Made by a program: the position numbers and the translations under genes. 64,000 bases of DNA from an uncultured Eubacteriales bacterium (GTDB taxonomy: Bacteria; Bacillota; Clostridia; Christensenellales; CAG-138). Position 1 is the first letter of the stretch. Each line of letters opens with the position of its first letter. Positions 45,124 to 53,657 of the stretch are shown piece after piece. The notes under the pieces are model-generated. The model did no database searches. It saw only the letters and a program-made list of their open reading frames with translations, and was not told where the DNA came from. The stretch spans positions 28,026 to 92,025 of the forward strand of contig UQXE01000001.1 in the NCBI GenBank assembly GCA_900544965.1, given 5' to 3'.

Positions 45124-46560
45124 CTACTCTTCCCTTATTCTTCCTGAGTACTTGCTTCGTCCCGCATGCGGCGGGATCGGACATGGGTATTCGCCTGTGA
45201 AGCAGCCGGTACAGAAGTCAAGCTTAGTGTTATCTGCAAGCTTTGTAACGTTTGCCGTGCTCAAAAAGCCCAGCGAGTCAACATCCAGCATGGTCTTGAG
45301 CTCATCATCATTATGCTTCCAAGCAACCAAATTATCCTGTGAGTCTATATCAGTACCAAAATAACAGGGGTACAGGAACTTTGGCGCGGACGAACGCACG
45401 TGGACCTCTTTTGCGCCCGCGTTCCTGAGCAAACGGACAATACGCGCAATGGTGGTTCCCCTTACGATCGAATCGTCTATAAGGACTACCCTCTTTCCTT
45501 TAACCGTTGCCGCAACCGGATTCAGCTTTATACGAACCTTCTGTTCACGGTCGGCCTGCGTAGGCTGTATGAACGTACGCCCTATATATTTGTTTTTAAT
45601 AAATCCAACGCCGTATGGAATCCCCGACTGCTGAGCGTATCCAAGCGCCGCGTCTATGCCTGAATCGGGCACGCCTATGACGACGTCAGCCTGCACGGGA
45701 TGTTCAAGCGCCAAAAACGCCCCCGCGCGGCGTCGGGCCATATGTACGGAGCTCCCGTCGACGATGCTGTCGGGCCGCGCAAAATATATGTGCTCAAATA
45801 CGCACAGCGCTGTGCCGCAGCTGTCGCAGTGCTCGTCAACGCTGGTGAGGCCGCGCTTGTCGGCTATTACTATTTCGCCCGGTCTTACGTCGCGCAGATA
45901 GGTAGCACCTATGCTGTCCAGAGCGCAGGTTTCCGAAGCAAACACATAGCCGCCTTCAAGTTCGCCTATGCAAAGCGGATGAAACCCGAACGGATCGCGC
46001 ACGGCCAACAGCTTATCCCTCGTCATAATAACTAGCGAATACGCGCCTTTGAGATTATACATCGCTCTGCATACCGCCTCCTCTATCGTGTCCGTAGGCA
46101 GGCATTCTTTAATTATATTATAAGAAATAACCTCCGTATCGCTTGACGTATGGAAGATTGATCCCATGGCCTCAAGTTCGCCTCTTAGCTCCTCGTCGTT
46201 TATGAGATTGCCGTTGTGGGCAAGCGCCATGCAGCCCTTCATATGGTCTACGGCCAGCGGCTGAGCGTTAAGCCTGGGATTGTCGCCAGTCGTTCCGTAG
46301 CGGACATGTCCAATGGCGATATGTCCGGTTCCAAGCCTCTTTAGCACAGGGCCGGTAAATACCTCGTTTACCAGTCCGGCATCCCTGTGGCAGTTTATTA
46401 CCCCATCCCTGCATACTGCTATGCCGCAGCTTTCCTGTCCGCGGTGCTGCAGCGCATACAAAGCATAGTAAACCGGCGAAACAACGTCGCACGGCTTATC
46501 CATATATATGCCGAATACCCCGCATTCCTCATGCAAACTGTCAGATACATGTCTTTTCAT
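45124..46560 (-). CDS. purF: Amidophosphoribosyltransferase
   Basis: A 478-residue enzyme catalysing the committed step of purine synthesis. A 12-residue propeptide precedes the glutamine-hydrolysing Cys13 (EECGVFGIY). The PRPP site is VVLIDDSIVRGTT. Cysteines in CVFEHIYFARPDS, PCYFGTDI and the late FCTGCFTG match the ligands of the 4Fe-4S cluster of the Bacillus-type enzyme, so this is the oxygen-sensitive form. Confidence 0.97.
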   Translation of the reverse strand: MKRHVSDSLHEECGVFGIYMDKPCDVVSPVYYALYALQHRGQESCGIAVCRDGVINCHRDAGLVNEVFTGPVLKRLGTGHIAIGHVRYGTTGDNPRLNAQPLAVDHMKGCMALAHNGNLINDEELRGELEAMGSIFHTSSDTEVISYNIIKECLPTDTIEEAVCRAMYNLKGAYSLVIMTRDKLLAVRDPFGFHPLCIGELEGGYVFASETCALDSIGATYLRDVRPGEIVIADKRGLTSVDEHCDSCGTALCVFEHIYFARPDSIVDGSSVHMARRRAGAFLALEHPVQADVVIGVPDSGIDAALGYAQQSGIPYGVGFIKNKYIGRTFIQPTQADREQKVRIKLNPVAATVKGKRVVLIDDSIVRGTTIARIVRLLRNAGAKEVHVRSSAPKFLYPCYFGTDIDSQDNLVAWKHNDDELKTMLDVDSLGFLSTANVTKLADNTKLDFCTGCFTGEYPCPIPPHAGRSKYSGRIREE

Positions 46561-46564
46561 CTTT

Positions 46565-47275
46565 TTACCTTCCCATAAGCCGTTTTAAAATCTCACGATA
46601 TGCGTCCTCAACGCCGCCCAGATCCCTCCTGAAACGATCCTTGTCGAGCTTCTCCTTTGTCGTTGCGTCCCAAAAGCGGCATGTATCGGGAGAAATCTCG
46701 TCCGCCAGCACCAGCTCTCCGTCTGTCGTCCTTCCAAATTCAAGTTTAAAGTCGACCAGCTCTATGTTTAGATCGCTCAGATAGCCGGACAGTATTTCAT
46801 TTATTTTCAGTGAATAAGCCGAAATGGCGTCCAGCTCCTCACGCGTAGCAAGGTCTAGTGCGAATATATGGTATTCGTTGACCATCGGGTCTCCAAGCGA
46901 ATCGTCCTTATAGCAATATTCCAAAACCGTCTTGCCGAGCTTTGTCCCCTCGGGCAGCCCAAGGCGCTTTGATAACGACCCGGCGGCTATATTCCTTACT
47001 ATTACTTCAAGAGGAATTATTTTCACCCTTTTAACCACCGTTTCCCTGTCCGAAAGCTCCTCAACATAATGAGTGGGAATGCCCTCTTTACCAAGCATCC
47101 TCATCAGGTGATTGGTTACAACATTGTTTACCGCGCCCTTTCCCACGATCGTACCCTTCTTTTCGCCGTTAAACGCGGTTGCGTCGTCCTTATATTCCAC
47201 AATGCACAATGAGTCGTCATTTGTTGCGTATACCTTTTTTGCTTTTCCTTCATAAAGTTGAACCGTCTTTTCCAT
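46565..47275 (-). CDS. purC: SAICAR synthetase
   Basis: A 236-residue enzyme joining CAIR and aspartate with [30 protein letters not shown] and [16 protein letters not shown] are diagnostic. The start at 47275 has AAAGGAG upstream; a longer frame adds only a non-conserved tail. Confidence 0.97.
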   Translation of the reverse strand: MEKTVQLYEGKAKKVYATNDDSLCIVEYKDDATAFNGEKKGTIVGKGAVNNVVTNHLMRMLGKEGIPTHYVEELSDRETVVKRVKIIPLEVIVRNIAAGSLSKRLGLPEGTKLGKTVLEYCYKDDSLGDPMVNEYHIFALDLATREELDAISAYSLKINEILSGYLSDLNIELVDFKLEFGRTTDGELVLADEISPDTCRFWDATTKEKLDKDRFRRDLGGVEDAYREILKRLMGR

Positions 47276-47385
47276 TGGTGCTCTCCTTTTATCTTTATCT
47301 TTTATCTCATGTTTGTCCGACACTGCTATACAGGTCGCCGGCCGATCTAAAGCAAGCAATGACCAACCGCCATAAAATGTAATTC

Positions 47386-47412
47386 AAAAGACCTCCGCGA
47401 TACACGGAGGCC
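47386..47412 (-). terminator. Terminator or attenuator hairpin between purE and purC
   Basis: Just after the purE stop, CCTCCG and CGGAGG (47405-47410 and 47392-47397) form a 6-bp stem with a 7-base loop, followed on the minus strand by TCTTTTG. It could reduce read-through into the rest of the pur operon. No purine riboswitch was found. Confidence 0.5.
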
Positions 47413-47421
47413 GCTGTTATA

Positions 47422-47913
47422 TCAGGTGTGATTTTCTGCAAGCCGCCTGTCCTTTTCAATGACCGTCCTTTCCATATCCGCACGCAGCGCCTTAATGCGC
47501 ATGAGTAACCCTTCGTCGCCTAAGGCTATGATCTGGGCTGCTAAAATAGCCGCGTTTGCGGATCCGTCAATGGCTACCGTAGCCACCGGTATTCCAGATG
47601 GCATCTGGACAGTTGATAACAGCGCGTCGAGTCCGTCCAGAGCGGATGACTTTACCGGCACCCCTATTATCGGCAGCACTGTGTTTGCCGCTATAGCTCC
47701 CGCAAGGTGGGCCGCCTTACCCGCCGCCGCTATTATAACGCCAAAGCCGTTGCTCTCCGCATTCCTGGCAAAATCCGCCGCTATACCTGGCGTTCTGTGC
47801 GCCGAAATAATCCGCGCCTCAAAGGGAACCGACAGCTCTTTAAGTTTATCAAACGCTGGCTGCAATACGGCCAGATCACTGTCGCTGCCCATGACTATGG
47901 CAACCTTTTTCAT
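47422..47913 (-). CDS. purE: N5-carboxyaminoimidazole ribonucleotide mutase
   Basis: A 163-residue PurE with IVMGSDSDLAVLQPAFDKL, ISAHRTPG and GKAAHLAGAIAANTVLPIIGVP. It normally needs PurK to supply N5-CAIR; no purK is in the window, so purK lies elsewhere or this PurE uses AIR and CO2 directly. First gene of the pur operon. Confidence 0.95.
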   Translation of the reverse strand: MKKVAIVMGSDSDLAVLQPAFDKLKELSVPFEARIISAHRTPGIAADFARNAESNGFGVIIAAAGKAAHLAGAIAANTVLPIIGVPVKSSALDGLDALLSTVQMPSGIPVATVAIDGSANAAILAAQIIALGDEGLLMRIKALRADMERTVIEKDRRLAENHT

Positions 47914-47965
47914 TTCATAGCTCCTTCAGATTTCTGTAGTGCGGAAATATACCCGCATCTTAATT

Positions 47966-47995
47966 ATAATACCAAAAAACCATATTATTTTGCAA
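47966..47995 (-). promoter_or_regulatory. Probable pur operon promoter
   Basis: On the minus strand TTGCAA (47990-47995), an 18-base spacer and TATTAT (47966-47971) preceded by TGG stand about 52 bases before purE. The short leader has a TGCGG/CCGCA hairpin. Confidence 0.6.
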
Positions 47996-48113
47996 CAATC
48001 CGCAACGCCAATATATAAACAAATATCATAATATAGGCTAATATATTTCGCCATTTATAGAAATGACCTCCATAACATGATATTATAGTTGCTGTATTTA
48101 AGGAGGGCATGAC

Positions 48114-48953
48114 ATGCGATACATACATGCCGCCGATATAGAGCATGCCGTTGCAGAGCTTTGCATTACGGCTTGTTGTTGCGTCCCTGCGGACGTCATG
48201 GCGGCCCTGGAAAAAGCACTTTTTGTTGAGGCGGAGGGCGGAGCCGCGCGCGCCGTTTTGAATCAAATTATCGAAAATCACAAGTTAGCTGCCGAGCGCA
48301 TGCGGCCGTGCTGTCAGGATACGGGCCTGGCTGTAGTATTTCTTGACGTAGGCTTAGACGTACATATTGAAGGCGACGTATATTGTGCAGTTAATAAAGG
48401 GGTCAAAAGAGGATACGAATCGGGTTTCCTAAGAAAATCGGTTTTAAACGCAATAACCCGTGCAAATACTCAGGATAATACGCCAGCCGTAATCCACGTC
48501 AGGTTTGTTGCCGGGGATAAGCTGCGTATAGCCGTCGCCCCAAAGGGGTTTGGCAGCGAGAATAAAAGCCGGCTTTTCATGCTTGACCCTTCGCAGGGAG
48601 TTGACGGAATAGTTGAATCCATAGTTAAAACCGTATTGGACGCTGGAGCCAGCGCATGTCCTCCAGTAGTGGTTGGGGTAGGGATTGGCGGAACAATGGA
48701 GGCGGCCGCCCTGCTGGCCAAGCGCCAGCTGCTAAGGCCCCTTGGAGCGCCGTCTCCCGATACGAGAATCGCCGGCATTGAAAGGGAAGCCCTCGAATTG
48801 ATAAACAAATCAGGCGTTGGCCCTATGGGCCTGGGAGGGGCTACCACGGCGCTGGCCGTTCATGCCGAAGCCCTACATACGCATATAGCGGGCCTTCCCG
48901 TAGCCGTAAATCTACAATGCCATGCATGCAGGCATGCGGAAAGGACGCTATAG
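48114..48953 (+). CDS. Fumarate hydratase, alpha subunit (class I)
   Basis: A 279-residue subunit of a two-part iron-sulfur hydro-lyase. RPCCQDTGLAVVFLDVG carries a cluster cysteine. GFGSENKSRL and VGVGIGGTMEAAALLAKRQLLRP are typical of fumarase/tartrate dehydratase alpha chains. Fumarase is preferred over tartrate dehydratase because purB, which releases fumarate, is nearby. AAGGAGG precedes the ATG. The beta gene begins directly at its stop. Confidence 0.9.
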   Translation: MRYIHAADIEHAVAELCITACCCVPADVMAALEKALFVEAEGGAARAVLNQIIENHKLAAERMRPCCQDTGLAVVFLDVGLDVHIEGDVYCAVNKGVKRGYESGFLRKSVLNAITRANTQDNTPAVIHVRFVAGDKLRIAVAPKGFGSENKSRLFMLDPSQGVDGIVESIVKTVLDAGASACPPVVVGVGIGGTMEAAALLAKRQLLRPLGAPSPDTRIAGIEREALELINKSGVGPMGLGGATTALAVHAEALHTHIAGLPVAVNLQCHACRHAERTL

Positions 48954-49493
48954 ATGCTTATCAAAAGCGTAACGCTCCCATTACAAGCTGACAGCGATGA
49001 AATGAAGTCCCTGCGTTGCGGGGAGCCCGTTTATCTTTCCGGTTATATATATTCAGCGCGCGATGCTGCCCATGCAAAATTTAAGGAGCTGCTGAAATCA
49101 GGATGCAGGCTTCCCATGGATATGCCGGCCTGCATATACTATGCCGGTCCTTGTCCGGCGGCGCCAGGCGAGATTGTTGGTCCATGCGGCCCTACTACCT
49201 CTAGCCGAATGGACCCGTATACGCCAATGCTCATTGACTACGGCCTTACGGCGATGATAGGAAAAGGGGCCCGCTCAAGCGAGGTCAAGCGCGCTATGAG
49301 GGGAAAAGCCGTTTACTTTGCCGCCACCGGTGGCGCGGGCCTTTTGATAGCAAGCTGTATACGAAGCGTTGATGTTATAGCGTTTCCCGAGCTGGGGGCT
49401 GAAGCCGTAAGGCTGATGCGAATAGAAGATATGCCGGCAATAGTGGCGATAGACTATGACGGCAACGACCTGTATAATATAAACCGTGATTAG
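48954..49493 (+). CDS. Fumarate hydratase, beta subunit (class I)
   Basis: A 179-residue beta chain with GPCPAAPGEIVGPCGPTTSSRMDPY, MIGKGARSSEV and YFAATGGAGLLIASCI. It forms the swivelling domain of class I fumarase with the alpha chain. The ATG abuts the alpha stop with no gap. Together they hydrate fumarate to malate. Confidence 0.9.
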   Translation: MLIKSVTLPLQADSDEMKSLRCGEPVYLSGYIYSARDAAHAKFKELLKSGCRLPMDMPACIYYAGPCPAAPGEIVGPCGPTTSSRMDPYTPMLIDYGLTAMIGKGARSSEVKRAMRGKAVYFAATGGAGLLIASCIRSVDVIAFPELGAEAVRLMRIEDMPAIVAIDYDGNDLYNINRD

Positions 49494-49580
49494 CAGGCGG
49501 CTCAGCCTGCCAGCGGGCAATAAAGCGCAGTAAATACGTTGAATTGGCCTTGTTAAATAAATTAAAGGAGCAAATTAGAG

Positions 49581-50858
49581 ATGGCAACTTGTGCGATAAC
49601 CGGAGTAAACTGGGGCGATGAGGGAAAGGGAAGAATGGTGGACCTGATCGCCGAGGACTATGATATAGTAGTACGCTATCAGGGAGGAAGCAACGCGGGA
49701 CACACAATAGTGAACGAGCACGGGAAGTTTGCCCTGAACCTCATACCTTCGGGAATCTTCAGAAAGGGCGTTGTTAATGTTCTTGGGAACGGAATGGTAA
49801 TAGATCCCGAACACCTCGTAGGCGAGATAGAGGGACTGCTAAAGGCCGGAATCGAGATAAGCCCAGAAAACCTTATGATCAGCGACCGTGCCGTGGTGGT
49901 GTTTCCCTTTCATAAAGAGCTTGACTCGCTTGAGGAGGGGCGCCTTGGCGATGCGAAGTTTGGCTCTACAAAACGTGGGATAGCTCCGTCTTATGGGGAT
50001 AAGTATCAAAAGAAGGCAATACTTATGGGCGAACTGCTCATGCCTGAAAAGCTTCAATCCCGATTAAAAGGCATATTGGACTGGAAAAACCTGATGATAG
50101 AAGGGGTGTATGGTGAAAAACCATATTCACTCGGTTCAATGATGGATTGGCTAAAGGCCATGTGCGAAAAAATAGGCGGCCATATATGCGATACGGGAGC
50201 ATTTCTTCGCGGAGAACACGCGGCTGGAAGGAACATAATGTTTGAGTCCCAGCTTGGCGCGCTGCGCGATATAGATTTCGGAATTTACCCGTATACTTCG
50301 TCCTCATCGCCAATAGCGGCTTACGCCCCCATTGGCGCTGGAATGCCGGGCGTTAACGTTGAGCGCGTTGTAGGAGTTGTGAAAGCGTATTCCACATGCG
50401 TCGGCGAAGGCCCGTTTGTTGCGGAATGGTTCGGAGATGAGGCCGACGAGCTGCGCCGGTACGGCTTTGAATACGGGGCGGCAACGGGCAGGCCGCGCCG
50501 GGTCGGACCGCTTGACATGGTGGCGACGCGGTATGGCGCTAAGATGCAGGCGGCAACGGAAATAGCGCTGACGAAGCTGGACGTCATTTCTTATATGAAG
50601 GAAATACCGGTTTGTACCGAATATGAGCTTGATGGGGATAGGATATCCGATTTCCCGTTCCCCATGCTGCTAAACGACTGCAGGCCCGTCATTAAAACGC
50701 TTCCTGGCTGGGGCGAAGATATAAGCCGCATCCGCCGTTTTGAAGACCTTCCTAAAGCCGCGCGCGATTATGTGCTGTACATAGAAAACGGTATAGGAAA
50801 GCCGGTTTCCTATGTTTCCGTTGGCCCTGAGCGCGATGAAATAATAGTACGCTTATAG
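49581..50858 (+). CDS. purA: Adenylosuccinate synthetase
   Basis: A 425-residue GTP-dependent enzyme converting IMP and aspartate to adenylosuccinate. GVNWGDEGKGRMVDLIAE is the GTP loop, with YQGGSNAGHTIV, GSTKRGIAPSYGDK and ATGRPRRVGPLDMVATRY following. AAAGGAG is upstream. It lies with purB on the strand opposite the main pur operon. Confidence 0.97.
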   Translation: MATCAITGVNWGDEGKGRMVDLIAEDYDIVVRYQGGSNAGHTIVNEHGKFALNLIPSGIFRKGVVNVLGNGMVIDPEHLVGEIEGLLKAGIEISPENLMISDRAVVVFPFHKELDSLEEGRLGDAKFGSTKRGIAPSYGDKYQKKAILMGELLMPEKLQSRLKGILDWKNLMIEGVYGEKPYSLGSMMDWLKAMCEKIGGHICDTGAFLRGEHAAGRNIMFESQLGALRDIDFGIYPYTSSSSPIAAYAPIGAGMPGVNVERVVGVVKAYSTCVGEGPFVAEWFGDEADELRRYGFEYGAATGRPRRVGPLDMVATRYGAKMQAATEIALTKLDVISYMKEIPVCTEYELDGDRISDFPFPMLLNDCRPVIKTLPGWGEDISRIRRFEDLPKAARDYVLYIENGIGKPVSYVSVGPERDEIIVRL

Positions 50859-50890
50859 CCGCTTCAACTTTACGATAAGGAGAATTGTCA

Positions 50891-52321
50891 ATGAAGAAGG
50901 AAATGTATGAAAGCCCCCTTTGTTCCCGCTACTCCTCAGAATACATGCTCAACCTTTTTTCGCCCGATACCAGATATCGCACATGGAGGAGGCTTTGGAC
51001 AGCACTGGCCCGCGCTGAACATCAGCTGGGGCTTCCGGTTACCGCCGAACAGGTTGAAGAATTGGAAAAGCATGTGAACGATATAATAGATTATGACGCT
51101 GTAGCAAAGAAGGAAAAGGAAATACGCCATGACGTAATGGCTCACATATATGTTTATGGGCTTGAGTGTGAAAAGGCAAGGGGAATAATCCACCTTGGGG
51201 CCACCAGCTGCTATGTAACAGACAATGCGGACCTTATAATCTACCGCGACGCGCTTTTGCATATCCGCCGGGAGCTCGTGGCGGTTATCGCGCGCCTGTC
51301 AGAGTTTGCCAACACGTACAAGAGCGTGCCCACCCTTGGATATACCCATTTCCAGCCCGCCCAGCTCGTTACTGTAGGGAAACGCGCCTGTCTATGGATA
51401 CAGGACCTTGTTCTTGACGTAGAGGAGCTGGACGCGGTAATGGAAAGCTTCAGATTTCTCGGGTGCCGCGGAACAACTGGAACTGAGGCAAGCTTCTTAA
51501 GCCTATTTGAGGGCGACGGGGCTAAAGTTGACGAGCTTAACCGGCAGATAGCGGCTGAGTTTGGATTTGACCGTATATTCGGCGTTTCCGGCCAGACCTA
51601 TCCGCGCAAGTTTGACAGCAGGATTTTAAACGTTTTAAGCTCTATAGCCCAGAGCGCGTACCGCTTTGCCAACGACATGCGGCTGTTACAGCATCTCAGA
51701 CAGATCGAGGAACCCTTTGAGCCGGATCAGGTCGGTTCGTCGGCCATGGCGTATAAACGCAACCCTATGCGCTGCGAACGCATTTGCTCACTTGCACGAT
51801 ACGTAATGTCAAATGCTATGAACGCGCCAATGACCGCGTCAACCCAATGGTTTGAGAGAACGCTTGACGACTCCGCAAACAGAAGGATAGCCCTTCCGGA
51901 AGCTTTTCTTGCTGCGGACGCCGTGTTGCGGCTTATGAGAAACGTTACAACCGGACTTGTCGTAAATAAAAAGGTTATTGAAAGGGCGGTAAATGAATAT
52001 CTCCCGTTTATCGCTACCGAAAACCTATTGATGAGCGCTGTCAAGAAGGGCGGGGACAGGCAGTCCCTGCATGAGGTGATACGGCGCAACTCGATGGAGT
52101 CAGCGGCCCGTATGAAGGAAGGCGAACCATGCGACCTGTTGGACAGGCTTGCTAACGATAAAGAGTTCAACCTTACGCGGGAGGAGATAGAGGCCACGCT
52201 TGAGCCAAAAGCTTTTATAGGACGTTGTCCTGAACAGGTGGAAATGTTCCTTAAGGATTGCAGCAGGGTGTGCCCTTCCGACGGGATGCTCGATCTGGGC
52301 GAAGACGCAATTAATGTTTAA
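50891..52321 (+). CDS. purB: Adenylosuccinate lyase
   Basis: A 476-residue fumarase/aspartase-superfamily enzyme releasing fumarate from SAICAR and adenylosuccinate. The superfamily signature appears as GSSAMAYKRNPMRCE, with TLGYTHFQPAQLVTVGKRA upstream. The ATG at 50891 has AAGGAG eight bases before it; an alternative TTG two codons earlier is less likely. Confidence 0.96.
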   Translation: MKKEMYESPLCSRYSSEYMLNLFSPDTRYRTWRRLWTALARAEHQLGLPVTAEQVEELEKHVNDIIDYDAVAKKEKEIRHDVMAHIYVYGLECEKARGIIHLGATSCYVTDNADLIIYRDALLHIRRELVAVIARLSEFANTYKSVPTLGYTHFQPAQLVTVGKRACLWIQDLVLDVEELDAVMESFRFLGCRGTTGTEASFLSLFEGDGAKVDELNRQIAAEFGFDRIFGVSGQTYPRKFDSRILNVLSSIAQSAYRFANDMRLLQHLRQIEEPFEPDQVGSSAMAYKRNPMRCERICSLARYVMSNAMNAPMTASTQWFERTLDDSANRRIALPEAFLAADAVLRLMRNVTTGLVVNKKVIERAVNEYLPFIATENLLMSAVKKGGDRQSLHEVIRRNSMESAARMKEGEPCDLLDRLANDKEFNLTREEIEATLEPKAFIGRCPEQVEMFLKDCSRVCPSDGMLDLGEDAINV

Positions 52322-52329
52322 TACATGAC

Positions 52330-52383
52330 TATAAGGCCGGCTATGATCAAAACAGACCCTTTTGATCATGGCCGGCCTTAATT
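52330..52383 (+). terminator. Long hairpin after purB
   Basis: A 20-bp stem (52333-52352 with 52360-52379, one G-T pair) with a 7-base loop lies nine bases after purB. The following tract (AATTAAA) is weak in T, but the A-rich and T-rich arms make it a plausible terminator. Confidence 0.75.
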
Positions 52384-52397
52384 AAACGATTATATTT

Positions 52398-52878
52398 ATG
52401 AGAGTAGAGTGTGACAAAACATCAATTCGCATCGCGGCGCATGCCGACGCCGAAACGCTCGGCAAATGGTGGAATGGTGTAGATGTTATGACCCACGCGG
52501 GGGCTACCAATGGCCTTTCAATATCAATGGATGAAGTAATAGCGCTTACTAAACAACCTTAAGGCAATATTTATCTTGTAATAGAAATTGATGGAATTCC
52601 CATTGGCGGGACGTGTTTCTTCATTAATAGCAATAGCGATAGAGCCGCAGACATAGGTATAAAGATATGTGAAACTGATCGGCAGGAAAAAGGTTGCGGC
52701 CCGCTTTGTCTTAAAACGCTTATATACATAAAATTTTTGTTAGTACAAATGTTAAAACAAAAGGGTTGAACATGTATACGAAAAATAGGATTCCTAAAGA
52801 CTGACGTTTTAAGCTTTTGGGAGGACCGACAGGGCGTCCATGCAATCCAGCGTAAATTATGAGCTGGTCAGGGAGGTA
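52398..52878 (+). pseudogene. GNAT acetyltransferase pseudogene
   Basis: Reading from ATG 52398 gives an N-acetyltransferase start (RIAAHADAETLGKWWNGVDVM, THAGATNGLSIS) broken by TAA at 52560-52562. In the same frame after the stop come YLVIEIDGIPIGGTCFF and ADIGIKICETDRQEKG, the acetyl-CoA-binding core. Then the frame changes: HVYEK and GFLKTDVLSFWEDRQG, a usual GNAT ending, lie in two other frames around 52768-52830, and QSSVNYELV follows in a third. At least one stop and two frameshifts mean it is inactive. The rest of the gap to 52987 holds nothing else certain. Confidence 0.78.
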
Positions 52879-52987
52879 TTCGGTCATGCCAGTCTTGAGA
52901 TAAAAACAATGAAAGCATAAAAGACTTTTACACGCGTTACATGAAAACGTATTAATCAAATATTCAGTCCGGTCCATCTATATCCGT

Positions 52988-53518
52988 TTACCCGTTCGCC
53001 AATGGCGGCGTCCCACCCGTTACATTGGTTATAAAAGCGTATTCGCATTCATTTGCGCCCCATGAGCATGTGATTCGAAAACCTATCAGTCCTGAGCCGC
53101 CGTTCGTATCTAAACCCCCATCCCTGCTTTCCGATGGGATAACGAAGTAAGCCTTTTTAAGCTTAAAATCAAGCTCGACCCCTCTTGGTTCAGAGTTCAG
53201 CGCATCCACCTTGCCGTGATCGTCGAGTAAATAACACGTAACTTTTGCCTTGTCAGGTACCATCGAAGGAAAATAAATATATATCTCATCCCCTGCCATG
53301 GTATCTGCAATGCCGTAACCGCCGTCAATAAAGAGCTTAAACGGATCCTCGCGGTCATATACGGACCCATTCCACCTGTTTTTCGCCACCACATATGGTA
53401 TTGCGCCGCCCGAATAGGTAAGCTCAATATCGGCCGGTTCGTTAACGCCCTTTCCGCATGCCGGTATAAGCGATATACATACCGCAACCAAGATTAATAA
53501 GGCCAAAAGTCTTTTCAT
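52988..53518 (-). CDS. Lipoprotein of unknown function
   Basis: A 176-residue protein with a lipoprotein signal (MKRLLALLILVAVCISLIPAC, Cys21 as lipid site). The mature part appears rich in beta strands (AKVTCYLLDDHGKVDAL, GLIGFRITCSWGANECEYAF). No family recognised. It is a single gene with its own upstream region. Confidence 0.75.
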   Translation of the reverse strand: MKRLLALLILVAVCISLIPACGKGVNEPADIELTYSGGAIPYVVAKNRWNGSVYDREDPFKLFIDGGYGIADTMAGDEIYIYFPSMVPDKAKVTCYLLDDHGKVDALNSEPRGVELDFKLKKAYFVIPSESRDGGLDTNGGSGLIGFRITCSWGANECEYAFITNVTGGTPPLANG

Positions 53519-53595
53519 TACAAAACCCTCTTTGATACGTACAATGCTTAATTATAACACTTATTATTGCCTTTTATCAAAATAAACCATAAAAC

Positions 53596-53628
53596 AAAAA
53601 GCAGTATCCCTGCTGAACACCGCTTTTT
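53596..53628 (-). terminator. Terminator of the hnd operon
   Basis: AAAAAGC (53596-53602) pairs with GCTTTTT (53622-53628), with partial inner pairing. It is followed on the minus strand by TGTTTTATGG. It lies 30 bases after hndC and shows that the operon ends there. Confidence 0.7.
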
Positions 53629-53657
53629 GCTTTAGGTCAAGCTATTAAGCTCAATCG

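Noticed and set aside
47914..48113. Purine riboswitch upstream of purE
   Set aside because: No conserved riboswitch core or P1-P3 pattern; only a promoter and a small hairpin are visible in the 50-base leader.
47985..48281. Minus-strand frame of 98 codons at the start of the fumarase alpha gene
   Set aside because: It overlaps a well-supported gene and its promoter region, and has no domain.
52861..52920. Tyrosine-recombinase-like tail (VREVFGHASLEI, then TMKA) suggesting an integrase remnant
   Set aside because: Only about 16 residues match the pattern, and the preceding NYELV fits the end of the GNAT pseudogene; no attachment site or other phage gene is near.
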